From Actinophytocola sp. (GTDB taxonomy: Bacteria > Actinomycetota > Actinomycetes > Mycobacteriales > Pseudonocardiaceae), in contig WHSS01000021.1 in the NCBI GenBank assembly GCA_009379975.1, forward strand, positions 1 through 36,289: 36,289 bases of DNA. The letters are read 5' to 3'. A model generated the notes under the pieces. That model was not told the DNA's origin. It did not search any database and worked only from the letters and a program-made list of their open reading frames with translations. Of the stretch, positions 1 through 7,644 are shown piece by piece (the stretch's first letter is position 1; each line of letters starts with the position of its first letter). The position numbers were made by a program, and so were the translations under genes.

Positions 1-1
1 C

Positions 2-133
2 TGTGATCACGCTTTGTTCCATCTGGAAGCCGACCTGCGGTGGCTCGAGCTGACCGAGGCCCGGATCAACCAGCTGTCCGAAACCGTCCGTGGCAAGCAC
101 GCGGACACCATCGAGGAGGGGGCAAGACGATGA
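2..133 (+). CDS. PadR-family transcriptional regulator, C-terminal end only
   Basis: An open frame enters from the left edge and stops at TGA 131-133, leaving 43 residues. The segment ALFHLEADLRWLELTEARI is the kind of C-terminal helix that PadR-family repressors use to dimerise. The stop overlaps the ATG of the next gene by ATGA, so the two are translationally coupled. PadR regulators are often the first gene of an operon with an ABC ATPase and an FtsX-like permease, where they act as drug- or lipid-responsive repressors, and that is the order here. The DNA-binding N-terminus lies outside the window. The family call rests on the short tail and the context. Confidence 0.6.
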   Translation, partial: CDHALFHLEADLRWLELTEARINQLSETVRGKHADTIEEGARR

Positions 134-848
134 GCGCGGTGACCATCGCGGGAGGGGCGGGCGAGCAGACCGGCGCGGAGCCGTTGCTGCGCGCGGAGGG
201 CTTGTTCAAGACGTTCGGGCAGACCGAGGCGCTGGACAACGCGTCGATCTCGATCTCGGCGGGGAGGTCGTCGCCGTCATGGGGCCGTCGGGCTCCGGCA
301 AGTCCACGCTGCTGCACTGTGTCGCGGGCATCATCAAGCCGGACTCCGGCTCGGTGCGGTTCGCAGGCGCCGAGCTCACCACCATGTCCGACACCGAGCG
401 GAGCTCGCTGCGGCGCACCGCCTTCGGGTTCGTGTTCCAGTTCCAGCTGGTGCCGGAGCTGAGCTGCCTGGAGAACGTCGCGCTGCCGCTGTGGCTCGGC
501 GGGATGAAGCGCAAGCACGCCGAAGCGAGGGCGGCGGAGTTGCTGGCGACGCTCGAGGTCTCCGACATCGCAGGCAAGCGGCCCGGCGACGTCTCCGGCG
601 GTCAGGGCCAGCGGGTCGCCGTCGCGAGGGCGCTGGTCACCGGGCACAAGATCGTGTTCGCCGACGAGCCGACCGGTGCGCTCGACTCGCTCAACGGCGA
701 ACTGGTGATGCAGCAGCTCACGCGCGCCGCGAAGGACTCCGGCACCGCGATCGCGCTGGTGACGCACGAGGCGCGGGTGGCGGCCTACTCCGACCGGGAG
801 GTCATCGTGCGTGACGGCCGCACGCAGTCGATGGAACTGGCGCGATGA
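130..848 (+). pseudogene. ABC transporter ATP-binding protein, broken by a one-base frameshift
   Basis: The frame starting at ATG 130 gives the A-loop part of an ABC ATPase (LLRAEGLFKTFGQTEALDN). At the G-run 261-264 the family pattern moves to the next frame, which carries Walker A (GPSGSGKST), the Q-loop (FVFQFQLVPEL), the signature (SGGQGQRVAVARAL), Walker B (IVFADEP) and the H-loop (VTHEA), ending at TGA 846-848. Restoring one G in that run gives a continuous protein of about 239 residues, normal for MacB/LolD-type ATPases that energise FtsX-like permeases. The gene overlaps its neighbours by ATGA on both sides (PadR upstream, permease downstream). It is either a real single-base loss or a sequencing error in a homopolymer; the intact motifs favour a recent event or an error. 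Confidence 0.75.
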
Positions 849-2004
849 GCGAATGGCTGCGTGACCTCGGTTACGGGTTCCGGCTGGCCGTGGGGGCAGC
901 CGGGGCTCGGCGACCGGATGGGTGCGGCTGGGCCTCGGCGCGTTCGGGATCGCGATCGTGGTCGCGGTGCTGCTTGGCGCGGCCTCGGCGAGCACTGTCC
1001 TGGCCGAGCGAGAGGGGCGTCAGCTGGCGCAGCACCCGGTGACCGCGCCCGTCGACGGCGTCGCTCCGACGTATCTGGGCATGGTCTTCACGTCCTACCG
1101 CGGTTCCGGGATCCAGGGCACGCTGGTTCGGCACGAAGACGCGAGCTCACCGGTGCCGCCGGGGGTCGCGCGTCAGCTCGACGCGGGTGAGGTGGTCGTA
1201 TCACCCGCGCTGGCCGAGCTGCTGAGTTCGCCGGAAGGTGAGTTGCTGCGGCCACGCTTCGCGGATTATCGGATCGTCGGCATGCTGGGCAAACCGGGGT
1301 TGGTCGAGCCGGACGATCTGCGGTTCGTCGCGGGCTCCGGCGCGATCGAAGCCGCAACCAAGACCGTGGGCGGCCAGGTACTGACCGATCCCGCGTACCG
1401 GGCGTACGGGTTCGACGGTGACATCCAGCGACACCCGTTGCCCGTCGAACTGCTCGCGCTTGTCGCGCTGGCTACGGCCGCCTTGCTGATCCCGTTGCTG
1501 ATCTTCATCGTGTCCAGTGCCCGGATCGCCGGAGCGGAACGGGATCGGCGACTGGCCGCCCTGCGTCTCGTCGGGGGAGACGCAGCGCAGGTCAGGCGGA
1601 TCGCGGCGGGCGAGGCGTTGCTGCCGGCGGCCGCCGGCCTGGTGGCGGGTGGGGCACTGTTCTTGGCGGTGCGGCCCCTGGCCGACCACATCCAGTTGTT
1701 CGGGGTCGGCGTGTTCGCCGACGACATCGCGCCATCGTGGTGGCTGGTCGTGCTGATCGTGTCCGGCGTGCCGATGCTGTCGGTCGGGGCCACGCTGTTC
1801 GCGATGCGCCGTACCGTGATCGAGCCGCTCGGCGTGGCGCGGCAGGGTAAACCGGCGCGCAGGCGGCCGTGGTGGCGGTTGCGGTGTCGGGGTCGATGTG
1901 GAGGTGCCATCCGTCGGCGTTTTTTGCGGTGGTGTTCGTTTTCGCATTTCGCGTTGAGGTTGGTCTCCTCGGTGCTGCCGTGGTCTTTGGCCCGTTCTGC
2001 TTGA
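845..2004 (+). pseudogene. FtsX-like ABC transporter permease, frameshifted and truncated
   Basis: The ATG at 845 overlaps the ATPase stop. The first residues (MSEWLRDLGYGFRLAVG) are in one frame. After the G-run 892-896 the protein continues in another frame (GSATGWVRLGLGAFGIAIVVAVLLGAA), consistent with loss of one G. A first membrane segment, an extracytoplasmic part and a three-segment FtsX block (LLIPLLIFIVSSARI ... AGEALLPAAAGLVAGG ... LVVLIVSGVPMLSVG) follow up to about 1860. These permeases usually have a second FtsX block and total about 700-850 residues. Here it is missing: beyond about 1860 the frame runs by chance to TGA 2002-2004 through the antisense of an HNH-endonuclease remnant. 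The transporter is probably non-functional even if the frameshift is a sequencing error. Confidence 0.7.
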
Positions 2005-2195
2005 TGGTCGATGTCGCAGAATTGGGCTGGCCGGTGGCACCAGCAGCATTCTCGGTCTCGGGCGATGATCAGGTCTCGTAGGGCTTGGGTGGGGCGGTAG
2101 CGTCGGCGGCCGAGGCCTTCGATTTTGCCGGTGCCCGGATCCACCAACAGTTTGCGCAGTACGACCCCTGGTATTTGCCGGGGCCCCAGCTTCGC
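1860..2195 (-). pseudogene. Remnant of a DUF222/13E12-type HNH endonuclease gene
   Basis: The minus strand encodes a recognisable C-terminal fragment of the DUF222/HNH family. A PGVVLRKLLVDPGTG segment comes first, then YRPTQALRDLIIARDREC, the CDIDH of the HNH core, and a CENEHHRKK ending near 1920. After an A-run the family pattern (ADGWHLHIDPDT) continues in another frame to about 1860, so at least one indel has occurred. No N-terminal half is present and there is no valid start. Genes of this family are multicopy and mobile-like in actinobacteria. This copy abuts the truncated permease on one side and a 102-bp palindrome on the other, so it may have arrived with the event that cut the permease. 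Confidence 0.65.
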
Positions 2196-2297
2196 TCGTG
2201 CGTGAAAAACCGTGCCGCAGCACGCTTGATCACTCACGACCCACCGGCTGAGGTCGTGAGTGCTGAGGCGTGCTGGAGCAACGACTTTCACGCACGA
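2196..2297. repeat. 102-bp imperfect palindrome (large hairpin)
   Basis: The outer arms TCGTGCGTGAAA (2196-2207) and its exact complement (2286-2297) enclose further pairing: CAGCACGC-like arms, then a perfect 11-bp pair CACTCACGACC (2231-2241) and GGTCGTGAGTG (2252-2262). It lies between the endonuclease remnant and the MFS gene. Palindromes of this style look like multicopy intergenic elements in this group of actinomycetes. It could also act as a terminator or transcription insulator. Confidence 0.7.
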
Positions 2298-2366
2298 CGA
2301 GATGTGGTCGATGCCACGGTGAATCTTGGTATGGGATCGGGGGCCGCCGACGATACACATAGTGGT

Positions 2367-2397
2367 ACGTCGGTACCGATTCCATCGGGACCGACGT
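2367..2397. promoter_or_regulatory. Inverted repeat upstream of the MFS gene, possible operator
   Basis: Two 14-bp arms, ACGTCGGTACCGAT (2367-2380) and the complement of ACGTCGGTCCCGAT (2384-2397), differ at one position and are separated by 3 bp. The repeat ends 43 bp before the MFS start codon. Spacing and symmetry fit a dimeric repressor site, but no adjacent regulator gene points to a partner, and an RNA hairpin is also possible. Confidence 0.45.
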
Positions 2398-2440
2398 CTG
2401 CCGTGCCGGTCGAAGCCATGATCCGAGAGCGAGGAGTTCC

Positions 2441-3787
2441 GTGCCGCTGTCCATGACCTCCACTCCGGCACGAGCGACCCGTCGATCATGGCTGATCTGG
2501 TTCGCCGCGGCGTCGGTGTATCTGCTCGCGGTGTTTCACCGGACCTCGTTCGGCGTCGCCGGAATCGAAGCGGCCGACCGATTCGGTGTCGGCGCCGCCG
2601 CGCTCGGCTCGTTCACCGTGCTGCAGATCGGCATCTACGCCGCGATGCAGATCCCGACCGGGGTGCTGGTCGATCGGTTCGGGCCACGGGCGGTGCTCAC
2701 CGTCTCCCTGTTCTTCCTCAGCATCGGCCAGGTACTGCTTGCGGTCGCTCAGGTCTACTGGGTCGGCCTGCTCGCGCGCGGCGTGCTCGGCGTCGGCGAC
2801 GCGATGACGTTCGTCTCGGTGCTTCGCCTTGCCGCCAACCACTTTCCGGCGCGCCGCTACACCCTGGTCACCGCGCTCACCGGGGCATTGGGTTTTCTCG
2901 GCAACCTGGCGGCCACCGTGCCGCTTACGCTGCTGCTCGCCGGGCCCGGCTGGCTGCCGACCTTCCTGACCGCGGGACTGGTGACGGGGGTGTTCCTGCT
3001 GGCCGTCCGGTTCATCGTGCGCGACACGCCGCCCGGCGCGGAGCCCGTCCCGGCGCCCCGGCCCGCGGCGCCGCGCGAGATCGGCCGCCAGATCGCCACC
3101 GCGTGGCGGGTCCCCGGTACCCGGCTCGGATTCTGGACGCACTTCTCCACGATGTTCGCTCCTGCCACCATGGGCCTGCTCTGGGGCATGCCGTTCCTGG
3201 TGCAGGGGCAGGGACGCTCGGCGACCGTTGCCAGTAGCTTGCTCATGGTGTTCGTGATCGGCGCACTGCTCGGCGGCCCGGCGCTTGGCGCGTTCATCGG
3301 CCGCAAGCCCGAGGCACGCATGCCGCTGGTGATCAGTTATCTCTCGGCCGCGGGCGTGGTGTGGGCGGTGCTGCTCAGCTGGCCGGGCCAGATTCCGCTC
3401 GGCGTGCTTTTCGCCGGATTCGCGGTGCTCTCGCTCGGCGGCCCGGCCTCGACCATCGGGTTCGCCCTCGCTCGCGACTACAACCCGCTGCCGAGGGTCG
3501 GTACGGCCACCGGCGTGGTCAACGTCGGCGGCTTCACCGCGACGACGATCGCGGTGCTGCTGGTCGGCTTGCTGTTGCAGTTCAGTGGCGGGAACTTCCG
3601 GATAGCGCTCCTCGTGATCGTGGGCATGCTGCTCTTCGGCGCCTGGCGGATGGCCGTCTGGTACCGCCGGGCCAGGGCCGCGGTGTTCGTGGCGCAGGCC
3701 CGCGGCGAAGCGGTCCCGGTGCAGCTGCGGCGCAGGGCGTGGGACGCGCCGGTGCGCGAGCCCGCCTACGCGACGTCCGCCGCCTGA
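2441..3787 (+). CDS. MFS transporter
   Basis: A 448-residue protein of the size and hydrophobicity of a 12-helix major facilitator. It has the loop 2-3 signature (GVLVDRFGPRAVL, about residues 80-92) and an arginine in helix 4 (LLARGVLGVGDAM), as in proton-linked members. Arg-rich loops lie after helix 6 (about 195-215) and at the C-terminus. The GTG start at 2441 is chosen because GCGAGGAG lies 6 nt upstream; an inverted repeat further up may be its operator. The gene stands alone: the upstream genes are remnants and the downstream gene is convergent. The substrate cannot be told from sequence; the fold resembles sugar-phosphate/nitrate or drug porters. The family call is sure, the role is not. 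Confidence 0.88.
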   Translation: MPLSMTSTPARATRRSWLIWFAAASVYLLAVFHRTSFGVAGIEAADRFGVGAAALGSFTVLQIGIYAAMQIPTGVLVDRFGPRAVLTVSLFFLSIGQVLLAVAQVYWVGLLARGVLGVGDAMTFVSVLRLAANHFPARRYTLVTALTGALGFLGNLAATVPLTLLLAGPGWLPTFLTAGLVTGVFLLAVRFIVRDTPPGAEPVPAPRPAAPREIGRQIATAWRVPGTRLGFWTHFSTMFAPATMGLLWGMPFLVQGQGRSATVASSLLMVFVIGALLGGPALGAFIGRKPEARMPLVISYLSAAGVVWAVLLSWPGQIPLGVLFAGFAVLSLGGPASTIGFALARDYNPLPRVGTATGVVNVGGFTATTIAVLLVGLLLQFSGGNFRIALLVIVGMLLFGAWRMAVWYRRARAAVFVAQARGEAVPVQLRRRAWDAPVREPAYATSAA

Positions 3788-3797
3788 GCGAGCGGGT

Positions 3798-3962
3798 AGG
3801 GCGTGTCCTACGGATCCGTGGTCGCGGTATTCGCGCCCAGATGGCCGCTGACTGCGTTGTCGAAAGGTCCAAGTATGGGTCCAATACGAGAACCTTCCTC
3901 CGCCTTGTCAGCGACCATCTGGATCACGAATCCCATCGACCGAGATCCATAAGACACGCCCT
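3798..3962. mobile_element. 165-bp MITE-like element with about 19-bp terminal inverted repeats
   Basis: The left end AGGGCGTGTCCTACGGATC (3798-3816) matches the complement of the right end (3944-3962) at 17 of 19 positions. The two differences are C/T changes. The element fills the space between the convergent MFS and DUF5995 genes and carries no complete gene. Tips of the AGGGCGTGTC kind resemble those of IS5-family elements of actinomycetes, so this may be a non-autonomous, internally deleted derivative. No clear target duplication is visible. Confidence 0.6.
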
Positions 3963-3968
3963 CGTTCC

Positions 3969-4943
3969 TCACTTCACTGTGAACGGATACGACACAGGCG
4001 GCGGGTCGGCGTAGTGGGTCGCGCAGTGGTTATCGCGCGCTTCGGTACCGGTCAGCGGCGGCTGGTAGGTACTCGAGGCCAGGAGCAGCGCGGCTTCGCT
4101 CTCGGCGGTCAGCTCGATCCGCTGCGCGACGAGCTCTCGTTCCGCGTCGGTCGGCGCGCTCACCAGCGCTTCGGCATTGCGCCAGGCCCGTTCGCGCCAG
4201 CCGAGGATCAGCTGGAACGTCGCCGGGTCGGTCAGGCCCCCGTCCTCATTGCGCATCGACGGGTCGAACCGCGCCGCCAGCTCCGCGTTCAGGGCCGGGC
4301 TGACCCGGTAGAGCAGTTCGTTGACCTTGTCGAAATCGGGCTTGCGTGACATGCCATCCGGGGAGACCAGCCCGCTGGCGGCCATGACGAACGGCAGATC
4401 CCGGTTGATGTGGGCGCTGATCCCGAGAAGCAGGTCGCCGTTACCGTTCACCTGCTTGGTCTCAGCGGCTTCGAAGGCCATCCGCCATGCGCCAGGGGGC
4501 GTGCCGCCGCTCGCCCACTCGTCATAGGCGTGTATGTAGGCCCGGGCGAACACCTCGACGACGAAGTTCAGCCCCTCCCGGTCGGCGTAGTGCGGCGTGC
4601 CGTCCGCATTCTGGGTGTCGCGGATCCAGGCATAGCCTTGCGTGATGCGGAGGTAGGCCAGCGAGAAGATCGCGTTGTGCGAGCAGGTGGGCGCGAGGTC
4701 GCCCAGCCGCTTGTCCATCTCGCGGATCGTCTTGGTCGCGCATTTGTCCCGGCCGGCGATGCAGTCCTCCGCGCTCGCCGGGTCGAACTCGGCCACAAAG
4801 GAGGGCAGCCAGGACGACCAGGTGAGGACGGCGGATTCCGCGCTCAACGACGGAAGCGCCAGCTCGGCGTCCGCGGTCAGCGACGGCGACAGCAGTGCGG
4901 CGCCCATCATTACGGCAACCACGGCGGTGCGGAGGCGAGCCAT
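3969..4943 (-). CDS. Secreted DUF5995-family protein
   Basis: A 324-residue protein with a Sec signal peptide (MARLRTAVVAVMMGAALLSP, cleavage near ADA, residues 25-27). The conserved patch LLLGISAHINRDLPFVMA (about residues 170-187) and the preceding YIHAYDEWASGG/AWRMAFE region are typical of DUF5995, whose function is unknown; the paired His/Asn residues in that patch suggest an active site or metal site. The ATG at 4943 lies one base after the stop of the LuxR-family regulator gene (TGA-C-ATG), with GGGAG about 8 nt upstream inside that gene. The two are therefore almost certainly co-transcribed and translationally coupled. Function is not recognised beyond the domain family. Confidence 0.8.
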   Translation of the reverse strand: MARLRTAVVAVMMGAALLSPSLTADAELALPSLSAESAVLTWSSWLPSFVAEFDPASAEDCIAGRDKCATKTIREMDKRLGDLAPTCSHNAIFSLAYLRITQGYAWIRDTQNADGTPHYADREGLNFVVEVFARAYIHAYDEWASGGTPPGAWRMAFEAAETKQVNGNGDLLLGISAHINRDLPFVMAASGLVSPDGMSRKPDFDKVNELLYRVSPALNAELAARFDPSMRNEDGGLTDPATFQLILGWRERAWRNAEALVSAPTDAERELVAQRIELTAESEAALLLASSTYQPPLTGTEARDNHCATHYADPPPVSYPFTVK

Positions 4944-4944
4944 G

Positions 4945-7332
4945 TCATGCTCCCAATGCGTGTGATGTGCCCCGGGGCGAGGGTTCGCCGGGGTGGTGGG
5001 GCAGGGCCGGCTCCGTATGGCCGGTGGCGACCCATACCCCGATCTGGGTCCGCGAGTTCAGGCCGAGCTTGCTGAGGATCTTTTCGACGTGCTTTTCCGC
5101 GGTCCTCGGCGAGATGACCAGCGTCGCCGCGATGTCTCGGTTGGACAGCCCCTTGGCCACCAGTTCGGCGATCTCGTGCTCGCGACTGGTCAGCTCGCCT
5201 TCCTGCCGGGGTACCGGTGAAGGTGCCGGCGAGCGCACGCTGCGCCGCAGGGCCATCCCGACGGCCGCGTCGAAGTCGGCCGATGCACCCTTCTCGAACG
5301 CTTCCAGCCACGCTTCGTCGCCGAGGGCGGCACGCGTTTCCCGCTCACACTGAGCGTGATCATCGGCGAGTGGCCGGAACAGCGAGGTGGCACCCACCGT
5401 GCTCAACGCGGACTCGATCGCGCCAAGCAGCTGGGCGGCGCGGGCGTGATGCCCCTGTTTGGCCGCGACCCAGGCGATGACCTCCATCGCCATGGCGATC
5501 CCCAGCCGGTCGCCGAACTCCTCCTTGATCCGCAACGTTTCCTTTGCGAGCGTGTCCGCGCGGGCGTGATCGCCCCAGTGCCAGCGCAGCAAGGCCTGCG
5601 TCCACATCGCCAGCGCGGCGCACCAGCGGTCGTTGTGGCGCCTGCTGATCGCGAGGCAGTCCTCGCACTGTTCGAGCGCGTGGCCGGTCTCGCCGAGCAG
5701 CGATCGCGCGGTCGCGGACTGGATCAGTGCGAGCATGAACCCGAAGTCGTTGCCCGCGGCCTTGTGCCCGTCCAGCGCTTCGGCGAAGTGCGCGACCGCG
5801 CCCGCGGGCTCACCCCAGAACAGCGAGGCGATGCCTTCGGTGTGCGCGATATCGGCCAGCCAGTGTTCCTGGCCGGTGGAGTGCGCGAGCGTCCGCGCCT
5901 CGGTGAGCTGGCCCAGCCCTTGCGCCACGTCGGCCTGGAGCACCGCGAGTTTGCTCGATACCGTCAGCCCGCCGACGCGCTCGGGGGCATCCGGCTCTGC
6001 GGCCAGCAGCTGTCGCAACCACCGCCTGCCCTCACTGAAACTGCCCGTCATGACCCAGTAGTGCTGCAGATCGGCCGCCATCTTCAGGCCTGCCCTCGCG
6101 GCGGCCGGCGTCGCGGCGCAGTAGTCGAGCGCGGCGCGCAGGTTCGCATGTTCTGACCGCAGCCTGTGATACCAGGTGACCTGCGTGCCGTCTTCCAGGC
6201 CCGCGCGCGCCTCGGACGCCAGGTCGGCATACCAGTCCCGATGTCGCTGCCGAACCGACTCGAGCTGGCCTGAAGCCCGCAGCCGGTTCAGCCCGTACTC
6301 GCGCACCGTCTCCAGCAGCCGGTACCGCACCCGGCCCGCGCGCTCTTCCCGGAGCAGCACGGACTTGTCGACGAGCTCGGCCAGCAGGTCGAGTATGTCG
6401 TCGCGATCCAGCTCGGCATCGGGGCAGACACCTTCGGCCGCGTCCAGCTCGAAGCTGTGCGCGAAGACCGAGGATCGTGCCCACAGCATGCGGGCGCCTT
6501 CGCTGAGCAGGCCGTAGCTCCAGTCCATCAGCGATCGCAACGTGCGCTGCCGGGGCAGCGCAGCGCGGCTGCCCTGGGTCAGCAGCCGATACCGGTCGGC
6601 GAGACCTTCGAGGATCTGCTGCGCCGACAGCGAGCGGATGCGTACCGCGGCCAGTTCGATCGCCAGCGGTACGCCGTCGAGCTTCCGGCACAGTTCGGCG
6701 ACCGCGGTGCAGTTGTCCGCGGTGATCTCGAACGACGGTTCACCGGCCGTCGCGCGAGCGGTGAACAGCCGTACCGCCTCGTAGCTGACGAGTGATTCCG
6801 GGCGGCGGTGATCGCCCGCGTCCGGTACCGACAGCGGCGGTACCGGCAGGGTGCACTCGGCGTCGATCTGGAGCGCGGTGCGGCTGGTCGCGAGCACCCG
6901 AACCTCGGGGCACGCGCTGAGCAACGTGTCGAGAAGCCTCGCGCAGTCGTCGACGAGGTGTTCGCAGTTGTCGAGCACGATCAGCAGCTGGCGCTCGGCG
7001 AGCAGTTCGACCAGCCGCTCCTCGGGAGGCAACGGCGAGTCGTCGCGTAGCCCTAGCGAGCTGGCGACCGTCTGGGCGAGCAGCGTGGCATCGGTAAGCC
7101 CGGCGAGGTCGGCGAGGAAAACACCGTCGCGAAACGCCCGGTGCAGGTCCCGGCCGGCGTGAATCGCCAGCCGGGTCTTGCCGACGCCGCCGACGCCTAG
7201 CAGCGTCACCAACCGGTGGCCTGCCAACAGATTCCGGATTTTGGCCAGCTCATGACGGCGTCCGACGAAGCTGGAAACTTCGACGGGCAAGCTGGGAGTC
7301 CGCTGTGACGGAGTAAGGAGACTGCGCACCAT
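4945..7332 (-). CDS. LuxR-family transcriptional regulator with N-terminal NTPase (LAL/AfsR-like)
   Basis: A 795-residue protein. The N-terminal STAND/NB-ARC-type ATPase has a P-loop GVGGVGKT (residues 46-53), Walker B LLIVLDNCEHL (about 116-126) and a sensor-like LATSRTAL. A winged-helix segment (RTLRSLMDWSYGLL) and an alpha-helical repeat region (about 400-690) follow. A LuxR/GerE DNA-binding domain lies at 714-773 (LTSREHEIAELVAKGLSNRDIA ... EKHVEKILSKL). Such proteins are ATP-dependent switches that activate target operons. The ATG at 7332 gives the usual short lead-in to the SFVGRRHEL motif, although no strong ribosome binding site precedes it. The downstream coupled gene encodes a secreted DUF5995 protein, a likely partner or target. 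TACGT boxes upstream may control it. Confidence 0.9.
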   Translation of the reverse strand: MVRSLLTPSQRTPSLPVEVSSFVGRRHELAKIRNLLAGHRLVTLLGVGGVGKTRLAIHAGRDLHRAFRDGVFLADLAGLTDATLLAQTVASSLGLRDDSPLPPEERLVELLAERQLLIVLDNCEHLVDDCARLLDTLLSACPEVRVLATSRTALQIDAECTLPVPPLSVPDAGDHRRPESLVSYEAVRLFTARATAGEPSFEITADNCTAVAELCRKLDGVPLAIELAAVRIRSLSAQQILEGLADRYRLLTQGSRAALPRQRTLRSLMDWSYGLLSEGARMLWARSSVFAHSFELDAAEGVCPDAELDRDDILDLLAELVDKSVLLREERAGRVRYRLLETVREYGLNRLRASGQLESVRQRHRDWYADLASEARAGLEDGTQVTWYHRLRSEHANLRAALDYCAATPAAARAGLKMAADLQHYWVMTGSFSEGRRWLRQLLAAEPDAPERVGGLTVSSKLAVLQADVAQGLGQLTEARTLAHSTGQEHWLADIAHTEGIASLFWGEPAGAVAHFAEALDGHKAAGNDFGFMLALIQSATARSLLGETGHALEQCEDCLAISRRHNDRWCAALAMWTQALLRWHWGDHARADTLAKETLRIKEEFGDRLGIAMAMEVIAWVAAKQGHHARAAQLLGAIESALSTVGATSLFRPLADDHAQCERETRAALGDEAWLEAFEKGASADFDAAVGMALRRSVRSPAPSPVPRQEGELTSREHEIAELVAKGLSNRDIAATLVISPRTAEKHVEKILSKLGLNSRTQIGVWVATGHTEPALPHHPGEPSPRGTSHALGA

Positions 7333-7422
7333 TGCCCGGCAAAGTTAAGCGCCGTTCGCGAGCTGGTCAATCGGCCATATGGCCTAGTGGACACAAAGGA
7401 CCGCATAACCCTAACGAGCGGC

Positions 7423-7439
7423 TACGTGTACGGATACGT
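7423..7439. promoter_or_regulatory. Pair of TACGT boxes upstream of the LuxR-family gene
   Basis: TACGT occurs at 7423-7427 and 7435-7439, one helical turn plus two bases apart, about 90-107 bp upstream of the LuxR-family start codon (minus strand). A four-box array of the same motif precedes the first molybdenum hydroxylase operon at 10307-10343. The shared motif may be an operator of one regulator; this is a pattern match only. Confidence 0.3.
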
Positions 7440-7485
7440 GGAATTCCGGGTGAATATCGTTCGGGGCCTGAGTCAGGCTGTAACC

Positions 7486-7644
7486 ATGACACTCTCCGCC
7501 ACGCTCGCCATGACGCCGCTGGCGTTGTCAGTCATCGTCTCCTCGTGGTGGTTGGTGGCAGGACTCCTCGACGACGCGCGCAGGCGGCGGCCGACGCAGC
7601 CCGATGACCCCCGCGATAATCCGAGGTCGCGCGGGTTTTCATGA
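7486..7644 (+). CDS. Possible small membrane protein (52 aa)
   Basis: An ATG at 7486 opens a 52-codon frame with mostly G/C third positions. It predicts one membrane helix (about residues 10-27, TPLALSVIVSSWWLVAGLL) followed by a charged, Arg/Asp-rich tail. It sits in the 306-bp gap between the LuxR-family gene and the end of the molybdenum hydroxylase operon, and its stop overlaps the end of the convergent gene by 6 bp. No good ribosome binding site is seen. It could be a real small protein or chance; no family is recognised. Confidence 0.3.
   Translation: MTLSATLAMTPLALSVIVSSWWLVAGLLDDARRRRPTQPDDPRDNPRSRGFS

Noticed and set aside
256-270. Programmed ribosomal frameshift in the ABC ATPase gene
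   Set aside because: No slippery heptamer or downstream structure is evident, and the neighbouring permease shows the same one-G loss, so decay or sequencing error is simpler.
922-2004. An intact 360-residue permease starting at 922
   Set aside because: The family N-terminus is present upstream in another frame from ATG 845, and the last third of the frame is antisense to an HNH remnant; the frame is a remnant rather than a complete gene.
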